DNA from: an uncultured Eubacteriales bacterium
GTDB lineage: Bacteria; Bacillota; Clostridia; Oscillospirales; Acutalibacteraceae
Assembly: GCA_900317215.1 (NCBI GenBank)
Contig: ONFW01000187.1
Location: 1 to 16,898 of the forward strand
Length of the DNA: 16,898 bases
Reading direction: 5' to 3'
Made by a program: the position numbers and the translations under genes. The notes below the pieces were generated by a model. The model did no database searches and was not told where the DNA came from. It was given only the letters and a program-made list of their open reading frames with translations. Positions 8,035-15,291 of this stretch are shown here, in pieces. Position 1 is the first letter of the stretch. Each line of letters starts with the position of its first letter.

Positions 8035-8081
8035 AGGACAAATGGCGACAGGCCGCTCCCCGTAAAGCATTCATTTCCATT

Positions 8082-8531
8082 CTACCGGAAGGCCGCTGCC
8101 GCACAGAGTATGAAGCCATACAGCATTGATGCCGCCGTTCCATATACTATCACAGGACCTGCAATGACGAACATCTTTGCTCCCACACCCGTAACAAAGC
8201 CCTCGCTCTTGAACTCTATCGCAGGCGACACCACGGAATTTGAAAAGCCCGTGATCGGAACGAGAGTTCCCGCCCCTGCAAGCTTGGCGATATTGTCATA
8301 AAGTCCTGCAGCCGTCAGTATGGCTGCGGCGATTATCAGTGTAATGCTCGTCAGACATCTTGCGTCCTTCAGCTCCATGCCCAGAGGATAACGGTAAAGC
8401 TCTGTCAATCCCTGCCCGAGCATACAGATAAGTCCGCCCGTCCAGAAGGCGTTGATACAGTTTCTGACGGTGCTGCTTGAGGGTGACGCCTTCTCCACCA
8501 TTTTACGGTATTTTTCATGTGAGATATTCAT
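8082..8531 (-). CDS. spoVAC: Stage V sporulation protein AC (SpoVAC)
   Basis: The 149-residue product is a small polytopic membrane protein. After a short polar N-terminus (HEKYRKMVEKASPSSSTVRNCINAF) come WTGGLICMLGQGL, a long hydrophobic helix (ITLIIAAAILTAAG), and the family signature LYDNIAKLAGAGTLVPITGF, then NSVVSPAIEFKSEG and a last helix pair. This matches SpoVAC, part of the SpoVA channel in the spore inner membrane that imports dipicolinic acid during sporulation and releases it at germination. A GGGAGGGAAAGC site supports the start. The gene stands alone: spoVAD and spoVAE, which usually follow, are absent from the next 200 bp. It is transcribed divergently from the cysteine desulfurase gene. 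A forespore-type (sigma-G) promoter would be expected upstream, but I saw no clear match. Confidence 0.93.
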   Translation of the reverse strand: MNISHEKYRKMVEKASPSSSTVRNCINAFWTGGLICMLGQGLTELYRYPLGMELKDARCLTSITLIIAAAILTAAGLYDNIAKLAGAGTLVPITGFSNSVVSPAIEFKSEGFVTGVGAKMFVIAGPVIVYGTAASMLYGFILCAAAAFR

Positions 8532-8689
8532 GCTTTCCCTCCCTTATATTTAGTATCCGGCAGGTCATAATAAAGCCCGCCATTTTATAAAGTTTCCATT
8601 ATTATAAATATTATTCCTTTACCTTCATCAGCCGCATGACAATAGCTGCCGAGGACTGATGAAACCGGTATATGACACAGGTGATAAAA

Positions 8690-9826
8690 TTGAAGGAGAT
8701 CTATCTTGACAACAGTGCGACAACCATGGTATGTCCCGAAGCATGCAAAAAGGCAGTTGAGCTAATGACAATAAAATACGGCAATCCGTCATCGCTCCAC
8801 TCAAAGGGCTTTGAGGCAAGCCGAGAGCTTGAAGCTGCCCGCAAGGCAGCAGCGGAGCTGCTCTGTGCCGATACAGGCGAAATATACTTCACCTCGGGCG
8901 GCACAGAAAGCAATAATACTGCGATATACGGAGCAGCAGGCGCTCTTGCCCGCAGAGGCAGGAAGATCGTTACCACAGCCTTTGAACATTCCTCGGTAAT
9001 TGAGACAGCTCAGGATCTCGGAAGCAAGGGCTATGAGATCGTTTATCTTCCACCTGATACAAACGGCAGGATAAGCCTTGAACAGCTTGCGGAGGCAGTT
9101 GATAAAAACACTGTCCTTGTCAGTATAATGGCTGTAAACAACGAGACCGGAGCAATCCAGCCTATAGAGAGCGTCAGAAGGATCATAGACCGCTCAGGCT
9201 CTCCTGCGCTTTTTCACGTTGATGCGGTCCAGGCCTTCGGAAAGCTGCCGCTGAAGCCTAAAAAAACAGGGATAGATCTTCTGAGTGCAAGTTCTCACAA
9301 GATACACGGCCCCAAGGGTGCAGGTATTCTTTATGTCAAAAAGGGAGTGAGGATACTTCCTCTGCATCACGGCGGCGAACAGGAAAAAAGGCTGCGCCCC
9401 GGCACCGAGGCCGTTCCCCTGATATGCGCCATGGGAGAAGCGATAAAAGCACTCCCCGATATGAAGCAGGAGCTTCGCTTTATGGAAACGCTCAATTCCC
9501 GCTGCAGAGAGGGACTTACAAAGCTCGGGAATGTTCATATCAATTCCGGCGAGGACTGCCTGCCATATATCATCAATTTTTCGGTAGAGGGCATACGCTC
9601 TGAAACGATGCTGCACTTTCTTGCCTCAAAGGGGATATTTGTTTCAAGCGGTTCCGCCTGCGCACGCGGAAAGAAAAGTCATGTGCTTGAGGCTATGGGC
9701 CTTTCTCCCCGACTCATCGACTCAGCCGTCAGAGTGAGCTTTTCAAGATACAATACCGCAGAGGATGTGGACGAATTGATAAAAGAGATCATAAATGCCG
9801 ATAATACACTTGCAAGAAGCAAGTAA
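8690..9826 (+). CDS. Cysteine desulfurase, NifS/IscS class V aminotransferase
   Basis: This PLP enzyme removes sulfur from cysteine as an enzyme-bound persulfide. Numbering from the TTG start, the pyridoxal lysine is K204 in SASSHKIHGPKGAG and the persulfide cysteine is C324 in SSGSACARGKKSH. Other marks are IYLDNSATT at the N-terminus, GGTESNN, AFEHSSV, NNETG and FHVDAVQ. I place the start at TTG 8690, 5 bp after AGGTGA, which gives MKEIYLDNSATT as in relatives. An in-frame ATG at 8672 would add six residues but has no good ribosome site. thiI follows 58 bp downstream, so this is probably the partner that feeds ThiI, as in the nifZ-thiI pair of Bacillus subtilis. No iscU or suf gene is next to it. 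Confidence 0.93.
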   Translation: MKEIYLDNSATTMVCPEACKKAVELMTIKYGNPSSLHSKGFEASRELEAARKAAAELLCADTGEIYFTSGGTESNNTAIYGAAGALARRGRKIVTTAFEHSSVIETAQDLGSKGYEIVYLPPDTNGRISLEQLAEAVDKNTVLVSIMAVNNETGAIQPIESVRRIIDRSGSPALFHVDAVQAFGKLPLKPKKTGIDLLSASSHKIHGPKGAGILYVKKGVRILPLHHGGEQEKRLRPGTEAVPLICAMGEAIKALPDMKQELRFMETLNSRCREGLTKLGNVHINSGEDCLPYIINFSVEGIRSETMLHFLASKGIFVSSGSACARGKKSHVLEAMGLSPRLIDSAVRVSFSRYNTAEDVDELIKEIINADNTLARSK

Positions 9827-9884
9827 AAGTGCTAAACTTCTGTTATGATATTTATTTTGGCTTGCGATAAAAAGGAGATCATTA

Positions 9885-11054
9885 ATGAAGGAAATATTAT
9901 TATTAAAGCTCGGCGAGATAGTTCTCAAGGGACTCAACAGAAAAAATTTTGAGGATACGCTCATGAGAACGCTCAGGCGCAGACTCGCAAGGCTCGGGGA
10001 CTTCCGGGTCAGGGCTGCACAGTCTACAATATATGTTGAACCGCAGAACGACGACGCCGATATGGACGAGGCCGAGGATTGCGTTGCTCATGTATTCGGA
10101 GTTGCGGCTTATTCGAGAGCCTGCACCGCCGAAAAGGATCTTGAAATAATAAAGACCGCCGCAGCGGATTATCTTGCCGATACGCTCGGCAACGCAAGGA
10201 CCTTCAAGGTGGAGGCAAAGAGATCGGATAAAAAATTCCCGTATAATTCTCCACAGATATGTGATGAGGTAGGCGGCTTTCTTCTTGAAAGATATCCTCA
10301 TCTCACCGTGAATGTCCATGAGCCGGATGTCATCGTTACCGTTGAGGTAAGGGACTTTGCAGCTTATGTGAGGGCAGGATTGGTCAGAGGCGCTGGAGGT
10401 ATCCCTGTAGGCACCGGAGGCAAGGCATGCGTTCTCATCTCCGGCGGTATAGACAGCCCGGTAGCCGCCTATATGATGGCTAAAAGGGGTCTGGAGCTTA
10501 TGGCTGTGCATTTTGCAAGCCCGCCTTATACAAGCGAGAGAGCAGAGGAAAAGGTTGTGGAGCTGCTTGAAAGGGTCGCAAAATTCAGCGGCAGGCTCAA
10601 AATGTATACCGTTCCCTTTACAAGAATACAAGAGGAAATAAGAGACAAGTGCAATGAGGATTACTTCACTCTGATAATGAGACGCTTTATGATGCAGATA
10701 GCTCAGAGGCTTGCTGCTGACAAGGGCGCTCAGGCTCTCATCACAGGAGAAAGCCTCGGACAGGTCGCAAGCCAGACCATAGGAGCTATCGGCTGCACCG
10801 ATGCTGTATGCACCATGCCGGTGTTCAGACCGCTTCTGGGAATGGACAAGGAAGAGATCATCGGGATCGCAAGAAGGATAGATACCTTTGATATTTCCAT
10901 TCAGCCCTATGAGGACTGCTGTACGGTATTTACACCGAAGCACCCACGCACAAAGCCTGTTATCGAAAAGGTCGCAGCGGAGCAGAACAAGCTCGACTGC
11001 GAGGCGCTCATCGAGGAAGCTGTTAAAAACGTTAAAGTCAGAGATATTCTCTGA
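9885..11054 (+). CDS. thiI: tRNA uridine 4-sulfurtransferase ThiI
   Basis: The 389-residue product makes 4-thiouridine at position 8 of tRNAs and can pass sulfur to thiazole (thiamine) synthesis. It starts MKEILLLKLGEIVLKGLNRKNFE, typical of ThiI. A THUMP tRNA-binding domain spans about 60-165, and the adenylating PP-loop is ISGGIDSPVAAY at about 185-196. The C-terminus carries PYEDCCTVFTPKHPRTKP, with the cysteine pair at 345-346, and ends without a rhodanese domain. This is the short Bacillus/Clostridium type, which depends on a dedicated cysteine desulfurase, consistent with the gene just upstream. An AAAAGGAGATC site precedes the ATG. The sortase gene starts 30 bp after the stop, so thiI may be cotranscribed with the surface locus even though the functions look unrelated. 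Confidence 0.97.
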   Translation: MKEILLLKLGEIVLKGLNRKNFEDTLMRTLRRRLARLGDFRVRAAQSTIYVEPQNDDADMDEAEDCVAHVFGVAAYSRACTAEKDLEIIKTAAADYLADTLGNARTFKVEAKRSDKKFPYNSPQICDEVGGFLLERYPHLTVNVHEPDVIVTVEVRDFAAYVRAGLVRGAGGIPVGTGGKACVLISGGIDSPVAAYMMAKRGLELMAVHFASPPYTSERAEEKVVELLERVAKFSGRLKMYTVPFTRIQEEIRDKCNEDYFTLIMRRFMMQIAQRLAADKGAQALITGESLGQVASQTIGAIGCTDAVCTMPVFRPLLGMDKEEIIGIARRIDTFDISIQPYEDCCTVFTPKHPRTKPVIEKVAAEQNKLDCEALIEEAVKNVKVRDIL

Positions 11055-11084
11055 GGCAGTTAACAATACTTAGGAGTGGAACAC

Positions 11085-13691
11085 ATGAATGCAGAGATAT
11101 ATTTTCCGAGAAACGGCAAAGCCTTCGGACAGACCTCCGAAAATAGCTTTGAAACTACTATCAAAAAGCTGGGCGGCATCAACGTCAATATCATCTACAA
11201 GACCGAGATAAACCTCACAGAGGAGAGCATAAATGAGGCTCTCAAGGTAAGCGCCTCAGGCGAAGAAAAGATAGGCCTCATCTTTATTGCGGACGCTCTT
11301 TCAAAGGACAGCACAAAAGAGGCTGAGGAATTCTTTGAGAGCATCGGCATTATAGGCAAGGTAAAAAGAATAGAGGCTCCGTGGAGAGACCCGTTGAACG
11401 AGGACAGCGATACGGGAAGCTCCGGTCCGGCAAAGCAAGGCAAAAAAAAGAAGAAGAAAAAAACCGAGACAGGCTCCGAGGATCTGATCGATATAAGCGC
11501 AGGTAATGTAGTTGTCGAGCAGAAGAGCTTCTACGCCTATTCTGCAGAATACAACAACAAGCTGATAGTTCTGCTGCCAAAGCATGAGGATATGCAGACA
11601 AGCTTCAGTTCTGTAATTTATACTGCGGCATGCAAGATAGTCGCTCCGAAAAAGAAGCATTCCTTCTGGAAAAAATTTATTCCCTGCAAGGGCGACAAGG
11701 CATTTGACGTTATCCGCAAGGTCATTCTCCTCATAGCTATTGCCACCTTTATAGTCTCGTCCTATATGCTCATAAATATTCTTATAGTCGAGCCGGCGGT
11801 CAACGACCATACCACCTCCTCCATAAGAGAGCTTCTCGTCTCCACACCGGAGGGCGAGTCATCCGAGACAAAGAAAAATCCCGACGGCTCAGACGGTGTT
11901 CTTTCGGACTTCTCAAAGCTGCTCGAGGCCAACCCTGACACGGTAGGGTGGATAACCGTTCCCAACACAGTCATCGACTATGTTGTCGTTCAGGCGCCGG
12001 AGGACGCAGAAAAGCTTTCAAAGGGAGAAGACCCCAAGTACCTTTACAGAGATTTCTACGGCAACAGCTCAAAGTACGGCACCGTCTTCCTTGACTACAG
12101 GAGCAGTCTTGACTCAAAGAATATGATACTCCACGGTCACCACATGCAGGACGGCAGGATGTTTGCAAACATCACAAACTTTGGAGATCTCGAGACATAC
12201 AAAAAAAGCGCAGTGTTCACATTCAATACCCTTTACGAAAAGAGCAAGTGGAAGATCATTTCCGTATTCAAGACAAATACTCTTTCATGGCAGGGTCCTG
12301 TATTCAACTATCTCAGGGGAAGCTTCAGCAGTCCCTATGATTTTCTGAACTTTGTATACGAACTGCGTGTACGCTCAATGATCGACTGTCCCGTTGACGT
12401 GAACGAAAACGATACGATAGTAACCCTCTCCACCTGCACCTACGATTTTGACGACTTCCGTTTTGTTGTAGTGGCAAGAAAGGTCAGGGACGGCGAGAGC
12501 GCAACAGTTGATGTTTCAAAAGCAAAGGTAGCCGCAAATCCCCTCTACCCTGATATCTGCTATGATTACTGGGGCGGAACAAAGCCGGTTGTTACCTCTT
12601 TCCAGGACGCCTTCAACAAGGGTGAGATCAAGTGGTATGACGGCACAACAGAATGGTCCGCTCAGGACGACGAGGATCTTGCCAAGCAGCTTGTCGAAGG
12701 CAAGGTCAGAGCGGAAACTCAGCTCAGAGAAAGCTATCCCAAGGAAAAATATGAAAAGGAACAGCAAAAGGAGATCGACTCCATAATCAGAAAATACATG
12801 GAGAGCATAAACGAGGCTTCAGATGCCGCTCAGGTCAACAGTCTTTTCCTGCAGGCAAAGGCTGAGCTCGATCGGGTCAAGACTAAGCAGGAGGTCTCAA
12901 AGGCAGCCGAGGAAAGCAGGAAGGCAAGCGAGGAGGCCGAAAAGCAGGCGAGTGAGGACGCTGAAAAGCAGGCAAGCGAGGAGGCTCTCAACGAAGCCAG
13001 GGAGGAAGCTGTCAGAGAGATACGTCAATCAGTTGAAGGCAATGAATACGGCATTGCACAGTACAATCAGGTGCAGCAGCTCCTTGACGACTATACCGAC
13101 AGGATCAACAACGCTTCGTCTGTAGCCGCAGTAGATAAGCTCAAGGAGGACGCGATAAGAGCTCTTGGCAAGATCAAGACGGTCGAGGAATCAAGCGAGG
13201 AAAGCAGCCGCACGAGCCAGCAGTCCTCAAGACCGCAGGAGAGCTCAGATGACGATGAGGCAAAAAGATTTGCCGAATACAAGAAAAACTCAGTAAGCAT
13301 GATATCGAATTATCTTGACCAGAGCGAGTATTCCGATGAGAGCCAATCGATTATACGCAACATCATCTCGGTTTACACAGGAAAGATAAATGACGCCGAC
13401 AGCTACTCGGAGGTTGACGAGTATATCTCGACAGCAAAGAACCTTCTTGACAGCGTAGAGGACGAGCAGAGCAGCGACGATCAAAGCTCCGAGCCCATTT
13501 CCGAGCCGTCTCCCGTGATCTCTGAGCCCAGTCCCGAGCCGTCTCCCGACATCTCTGAGGAAAGTCCCGAGCCGTCTCCGGATATCTCTGATGAGAGTCC
13601 CGAGCCGTCTCCCGATATCTCTGAGGAAAGTCCCGAGCCTCCTCCCGAAAACTCATGGGAGATGAGCTCTGAGGAAACAAGTGTTGAATAA
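11085..13691 (+). CDS. Multidomain class B sortase with N-terminal CinA/MoCF-like domain and C-terminal repeats
   Basis: The 868-residue product has an unusual order. Residues 1-185 look like a degenerate CinA/MoaB-type molybdopterin-binding (MoCF) domain: an AEI start, GQTSEN, KKLGGINV, EESINEALKVA-like helix, FIADALSKDSTKEAEEFF where CinA has GGLGPTxDDxT, and LIVLLPKHEDM where CinA has LPGxPxEM. A Lys-rich insert (119-127) splits it. One transmembrane helix follows (about 210-235). The extracellular class B sortase spans about 275-470: NPDTVGWITVPNT, then H352 in HGHHMQDG, C451 in TLSTC, and R459 in DDFRF form the catalytic triad. After it come helical repeats (about 537-792) and a Ser/Pro/Glu tail with 11-residue repeats. 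The ATG follows TAGGAG at 8-bp spacing; the GTG at 11076 overlaps that site. Sorting substrate is unknown. Sortase call firm, MoCF call tentative. Confidence 0.9.
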   Translation: MNAEIYFPRNGKAFGQTSENSFETTIKKLGGINVNIIYKTEINLTEESINEALKVSASGEEKIGLIFIADALSKDSTKEAEEFFESIGIIGKVKRIEAPWRDPLNEDSDTGSSGPAKQGKKKKKKKTETGSEDLIDISAGNVVVEQKSFYAYSAEYNNKLIVLLPKHEDMQTSFSSVIYTAACKIVAPKKKHSFWKKFIPCKGDKAFDVIRKVILLIAIATFIVSSYMLINILIVEPAVNDHTTSSIRELLVSTPEGESSETKKNPDGSDGVLSDFSKLLEANPDTVGWITVPNTVIDYVVVQAPEDAEKLSKGEDPKYLYRDFYGNSSKYGTVFLDYRSSLDSKNMILHGHHMQDGRMFANITNFGDLETYKKSAVFTFNTLYEKSKWKIISVFKTNTLSWQGPVFNYLRGSFSSPYDFLNFVYELRVRSMIDCPVDVNENDTIVTLSTCTYDFDDFRFVVVARKVRDGESATVDVSKAKVAANPLYPDICYDYWGGTKPVVTSFQDAFNKGEIKWYDGTTEWSAQDDEDLAKQLVEGKVRAETQLRESYPKEKYEKEQQKEIDSIIRKYMESINEASDAAQVNSLFLQAKAELDRVKTKQEVSKAAEESRKASEEAEKQASEDAEKQASEEALNEAREEAVREIRQSVEGNEYGIAQYNQVQQLLDDYTDRINNASSVAAVDKLKEDAIRALGKIKTVEESSEESSRTSQQSSRPQESSDDDEAKRFAEYKKNSVSMISNYLDQSEYSDESQSIIRNIISVYTGKINDADSYSEVDEYISTAKNLLDSVEDEQSSDDQSSEPISEPSPVISEPSPEPSPDISEESPEPSPDISDESPEPSPDISEESPEPPPENSWEMSSEETSVE
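11442..11463 (+). other. A-rich slippery tract in the sortase-1 linker
   Basis: A run of eight A (11442-11449), an AAGAAG stretch and a run of seven A (11457-11463) encode the Lys-rich insert inside the MoCF-like domain. Runs this long can cause transcriptional slippage. No frameshift is seen in the DNA. Confidence 0.4.
13530..13661 (+). repeat. 33-bp tandem repeat encoding SPEPSPDISEE units
   Basis: Four consecutive 33-bp units encode residues 816-859 of sortase 1. Units 1 and 3 read SPEPSPDISEE, unit 2 reads SPEPSPDISDE, and unit 4 is degenerate (SPEPPPENSWE). The preceding SEPISEPSPVISEP is of the same composition. The acidic, proline-rich tail may span the cell wall. Copy number could vary between strains. 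Confidence 0.85.
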
Positions 13692-13714
13692 AACGGTGAA
13701 TAAACAATACCCCT

Positions 13715-13747
13715 GCGTGAGACAGGACAAGCGGTTTTGTCTCACGC
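13715..13747 (+). promoter_or_regulatory. Perfect hairpin between the two sortase genes
   Basis: GCGTGAGACA (13715-13724) and TGTCTCACGC (13738-13747) form a perfect 10-bp stem with a 13-nt loop in the 85-bp gap. No T-run follows, so it is not a standard terminator; it could be an RNA processing or stability element that sets different levels of the two sortases. The second gene's ribosome site (CGGAGG, 13761) lies 14 bp further on. Confidence 0.5.
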
Positions 13748-13776
13748 CAACTTTACATACCGGAGGAAGCAACAAT

Positions 13777-15258
13777 ATGAAAAAGCTACACAAGATCACG
13801 GCGCTGCTGCTTGCCGCTCTGTGTATAATCAGCATAACATCCTGCCGCGCTTCCGACAACGAGGATTCGGAGGTAACAGAGCAAACGAGCATAGAGGAAT
13901 CCTCCGAGCCTTCAAGCACTCCGGAGCCCTCAAAAGCAGAGAGCTCCAAAAAGGTATCCTCCAAGCCAAGCAAGCCAAGCAAGCAGGAAAGCAAGGAAGA
14001 GGTCATAGTTGACAGCTCCAGAGAGATACTCAGCGATTTTACAGGTCTGCTTGCAGAGAACAGCGATACTGTAGGCTGGGTCAACGTACCCAACACTCCT
14101 ATCGACTACGTTGTAGTACAGTCTCCCAAGGATCTGATAGATACGGCATACGAGCAGGATCCTTACTATCTGCAAAAGGATTTCTACGGTAATTACTACT
14201 ATCCAGGCTCCATATTCATGGACTACCGCAGCGAGATCGGCTGCAAGAACATGATCCTGCACGGTCATTCAATGGCTAACGGAACAATGTTTGCAGGGCT
14301 GCTGAATTTCAGCGATCTCGGAGTATATAAAAGTTCCCCCGTGCTTTCATTCAATACTCTTTACGAAAAAAGCAAGTGGAAAATAATTGCCGTTATCAAG
14401 GTAAACACCCTGGAATATCACGGTCCCATATTCAGATATCTTAGAGGACACTTCGGCAGCGATTACGATTTTCTGAACTTCGTATATGAGCTGCGCATGC
14501 GTTCCATAATAGACTGTCCCGTTGACGTCAACGAAAACGATCAGCTTGTTACGCTTTCGACCTGTGCTTATGATTTCGACAGCTTCAGGCTTGCGGTTAT
14601 CGCACGAAAGGTCAGAGAAGGCGAAAGCTCCGCTGTCAAGGTAAGCGATGCCCGCTATAACCCGAATCCCCTCTATCCTGACATATGGTACAACTGCTTC
14701 GGAGGAACAAAGCCCGAAGTGACCTCGTTCCAGGACGCTCTCAACAGCAAAAAGATAAAATGGTACGACGGGAAGAAAAAATGGTCGAAAAAGGACGACG
14801 ACGAGCTTGCCAAGCTGCTGCAGAGCTATAAGAATAAGGCGGAAAAAACGATAAGGGACAGCTACAACGAATCCGACTATACACAGGATCAGATCTCAGA
14901 GATAAACACGATAATCGGGATCTATTTGCCCTATGTCGCTGATGCCACCGATATCACAAGGGTCATGGATCTATGCAAGCAATGCACGGCGATAATAAAA
15001 ACCTATCTTCCCGAAAGGAAAAAGCTTGAGGACGAAGAAAAAGCAAGGCAGACTGCACTTAAAACAGCAAGAGCCGCAGCGATAAACGAGATAGAAAGCG
15101 CTGCAAAAAGCAGAAAATTCAGCGCTCAGAATCAGGAAAAGGTCCGTGAGCTGATACAGACCTACAAAAAGAAGATCAACGAATGTCAGGATCCTGCCAT
15201 GATACCCGTGATGAGGGACAACGCTGTTTCAAGGATAGACAAGCTGAAAAGCGGCTGA
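13777..15258 (+). CDS. Class B sortase with lipoprotein signal peptide (lipid-anchored sortase)
   Basis: The 493-residue product is a paralogue of the preceding sortase. It starts with a lipoprotein signal, MKKLHKITALLLAALC followed by the lipobox ITSC, so C23 is the predicted lipidated residue instead of the usual transmembrane anchor. A Ser/Pro/Lys/Glu-rich linker (28-75) precedes the class B sortase at about 82-280: NSDTVGWVNVPNTPIDY, then H164 in HGHSMANG, C263 in TLSTC, R271 in FDSFRL. The region shared with sortase 1 is close, including FNTLYEKSKWKII and the IDCPVDVNEND stretch. Two helical repeats follow (about 347-415 and 426-493), and the protein ends there with no acidic tail. The start has an excellent CGGAGG site; the frame is open further upstream to 13681, but that would bury the signal peptide. 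Likely cotranscribed with sortase 1. Confidence 0.9.
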   Translation: MKKLHKITALLLAALCIISITSCRASDNEDSEVTEQTSIEESSEPSSTPEPSKAESSKKVSSKPSKPSKQESKEEVIVDSSREILSDFTGLLAENSDTVGWVNVPNTPIDYVVVQSPKDLIDTAYEQDPYYLQKDFYGNYYYPGSIFMDYRSEIGCKNMILHGHSMANGTMFAGLLNFSDLGVYKSSPVLSFNTLYEKSKWKIIAVIKVNTLEYHGPIFRYLRGHFGSDYDFLNFVYELRMRSIIDCPVDVNENDQLVTLSTCAYDFDSFRLAVIARKVREGESSAVKVSDARYNPNPLYPDIWYNCFGGTKPEVTSFQDALNSKKIKWYDGKKKWSKKDDDELAKLLQSYKNKAEKTIRDSYNESDYTQDQISEINTIIGIYLPYVADATDITRVMDLCKQCTAIIKTYLPERKKLEDEEKARQTALKTARAAAINEIESAAKSRKFSAQNQEKVRELIQTYKKKINECQDPAMIPVMRDNAVSRIDKLKSG

Positions 15259-15291
15259 TCCCGCAGAAAATCATATATTCCGGAGAATGCT

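Noticed and set aside
9808..9824. ACTTGC-AAGAA-GCAAGT repeat at the end of the desulfurase gene
   Set aside because: Short stem overlapping the stop codon, no T-run; thiI follows closely, so termination here is unlikely.
9903..11066. 387-codon open frame on the minus strand opposite thiI
   Set aside because: thiI on the plus strand has complete family motifs and a strong ribosome site; the minus frame has no recognisable motif and is a codon-bias shadow.
11934..11948. NPDTVG in sortase 1, resembling an NPxTG sorting signal
   Set aside because: It sits at the start of the catalytic domain, is repeated as NSDTVG in sortase 2, and lacks a following hydrophobic and basic tail; it is a conserved class B sortase element.
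13363..13707. Arg-rich repetitive minus-strand open frame
   Set aside because: Its repeats are only the complement of the 33-bp repeat in the sortase tail.
13681..13776. Longer N-terminus for sortase 2 starting at 13681
   Set aside because: It would overlap the end of sortase 1, has no ribosome site, spans the hairpin, and puts 32 residues before a clear lipoprotein signal.
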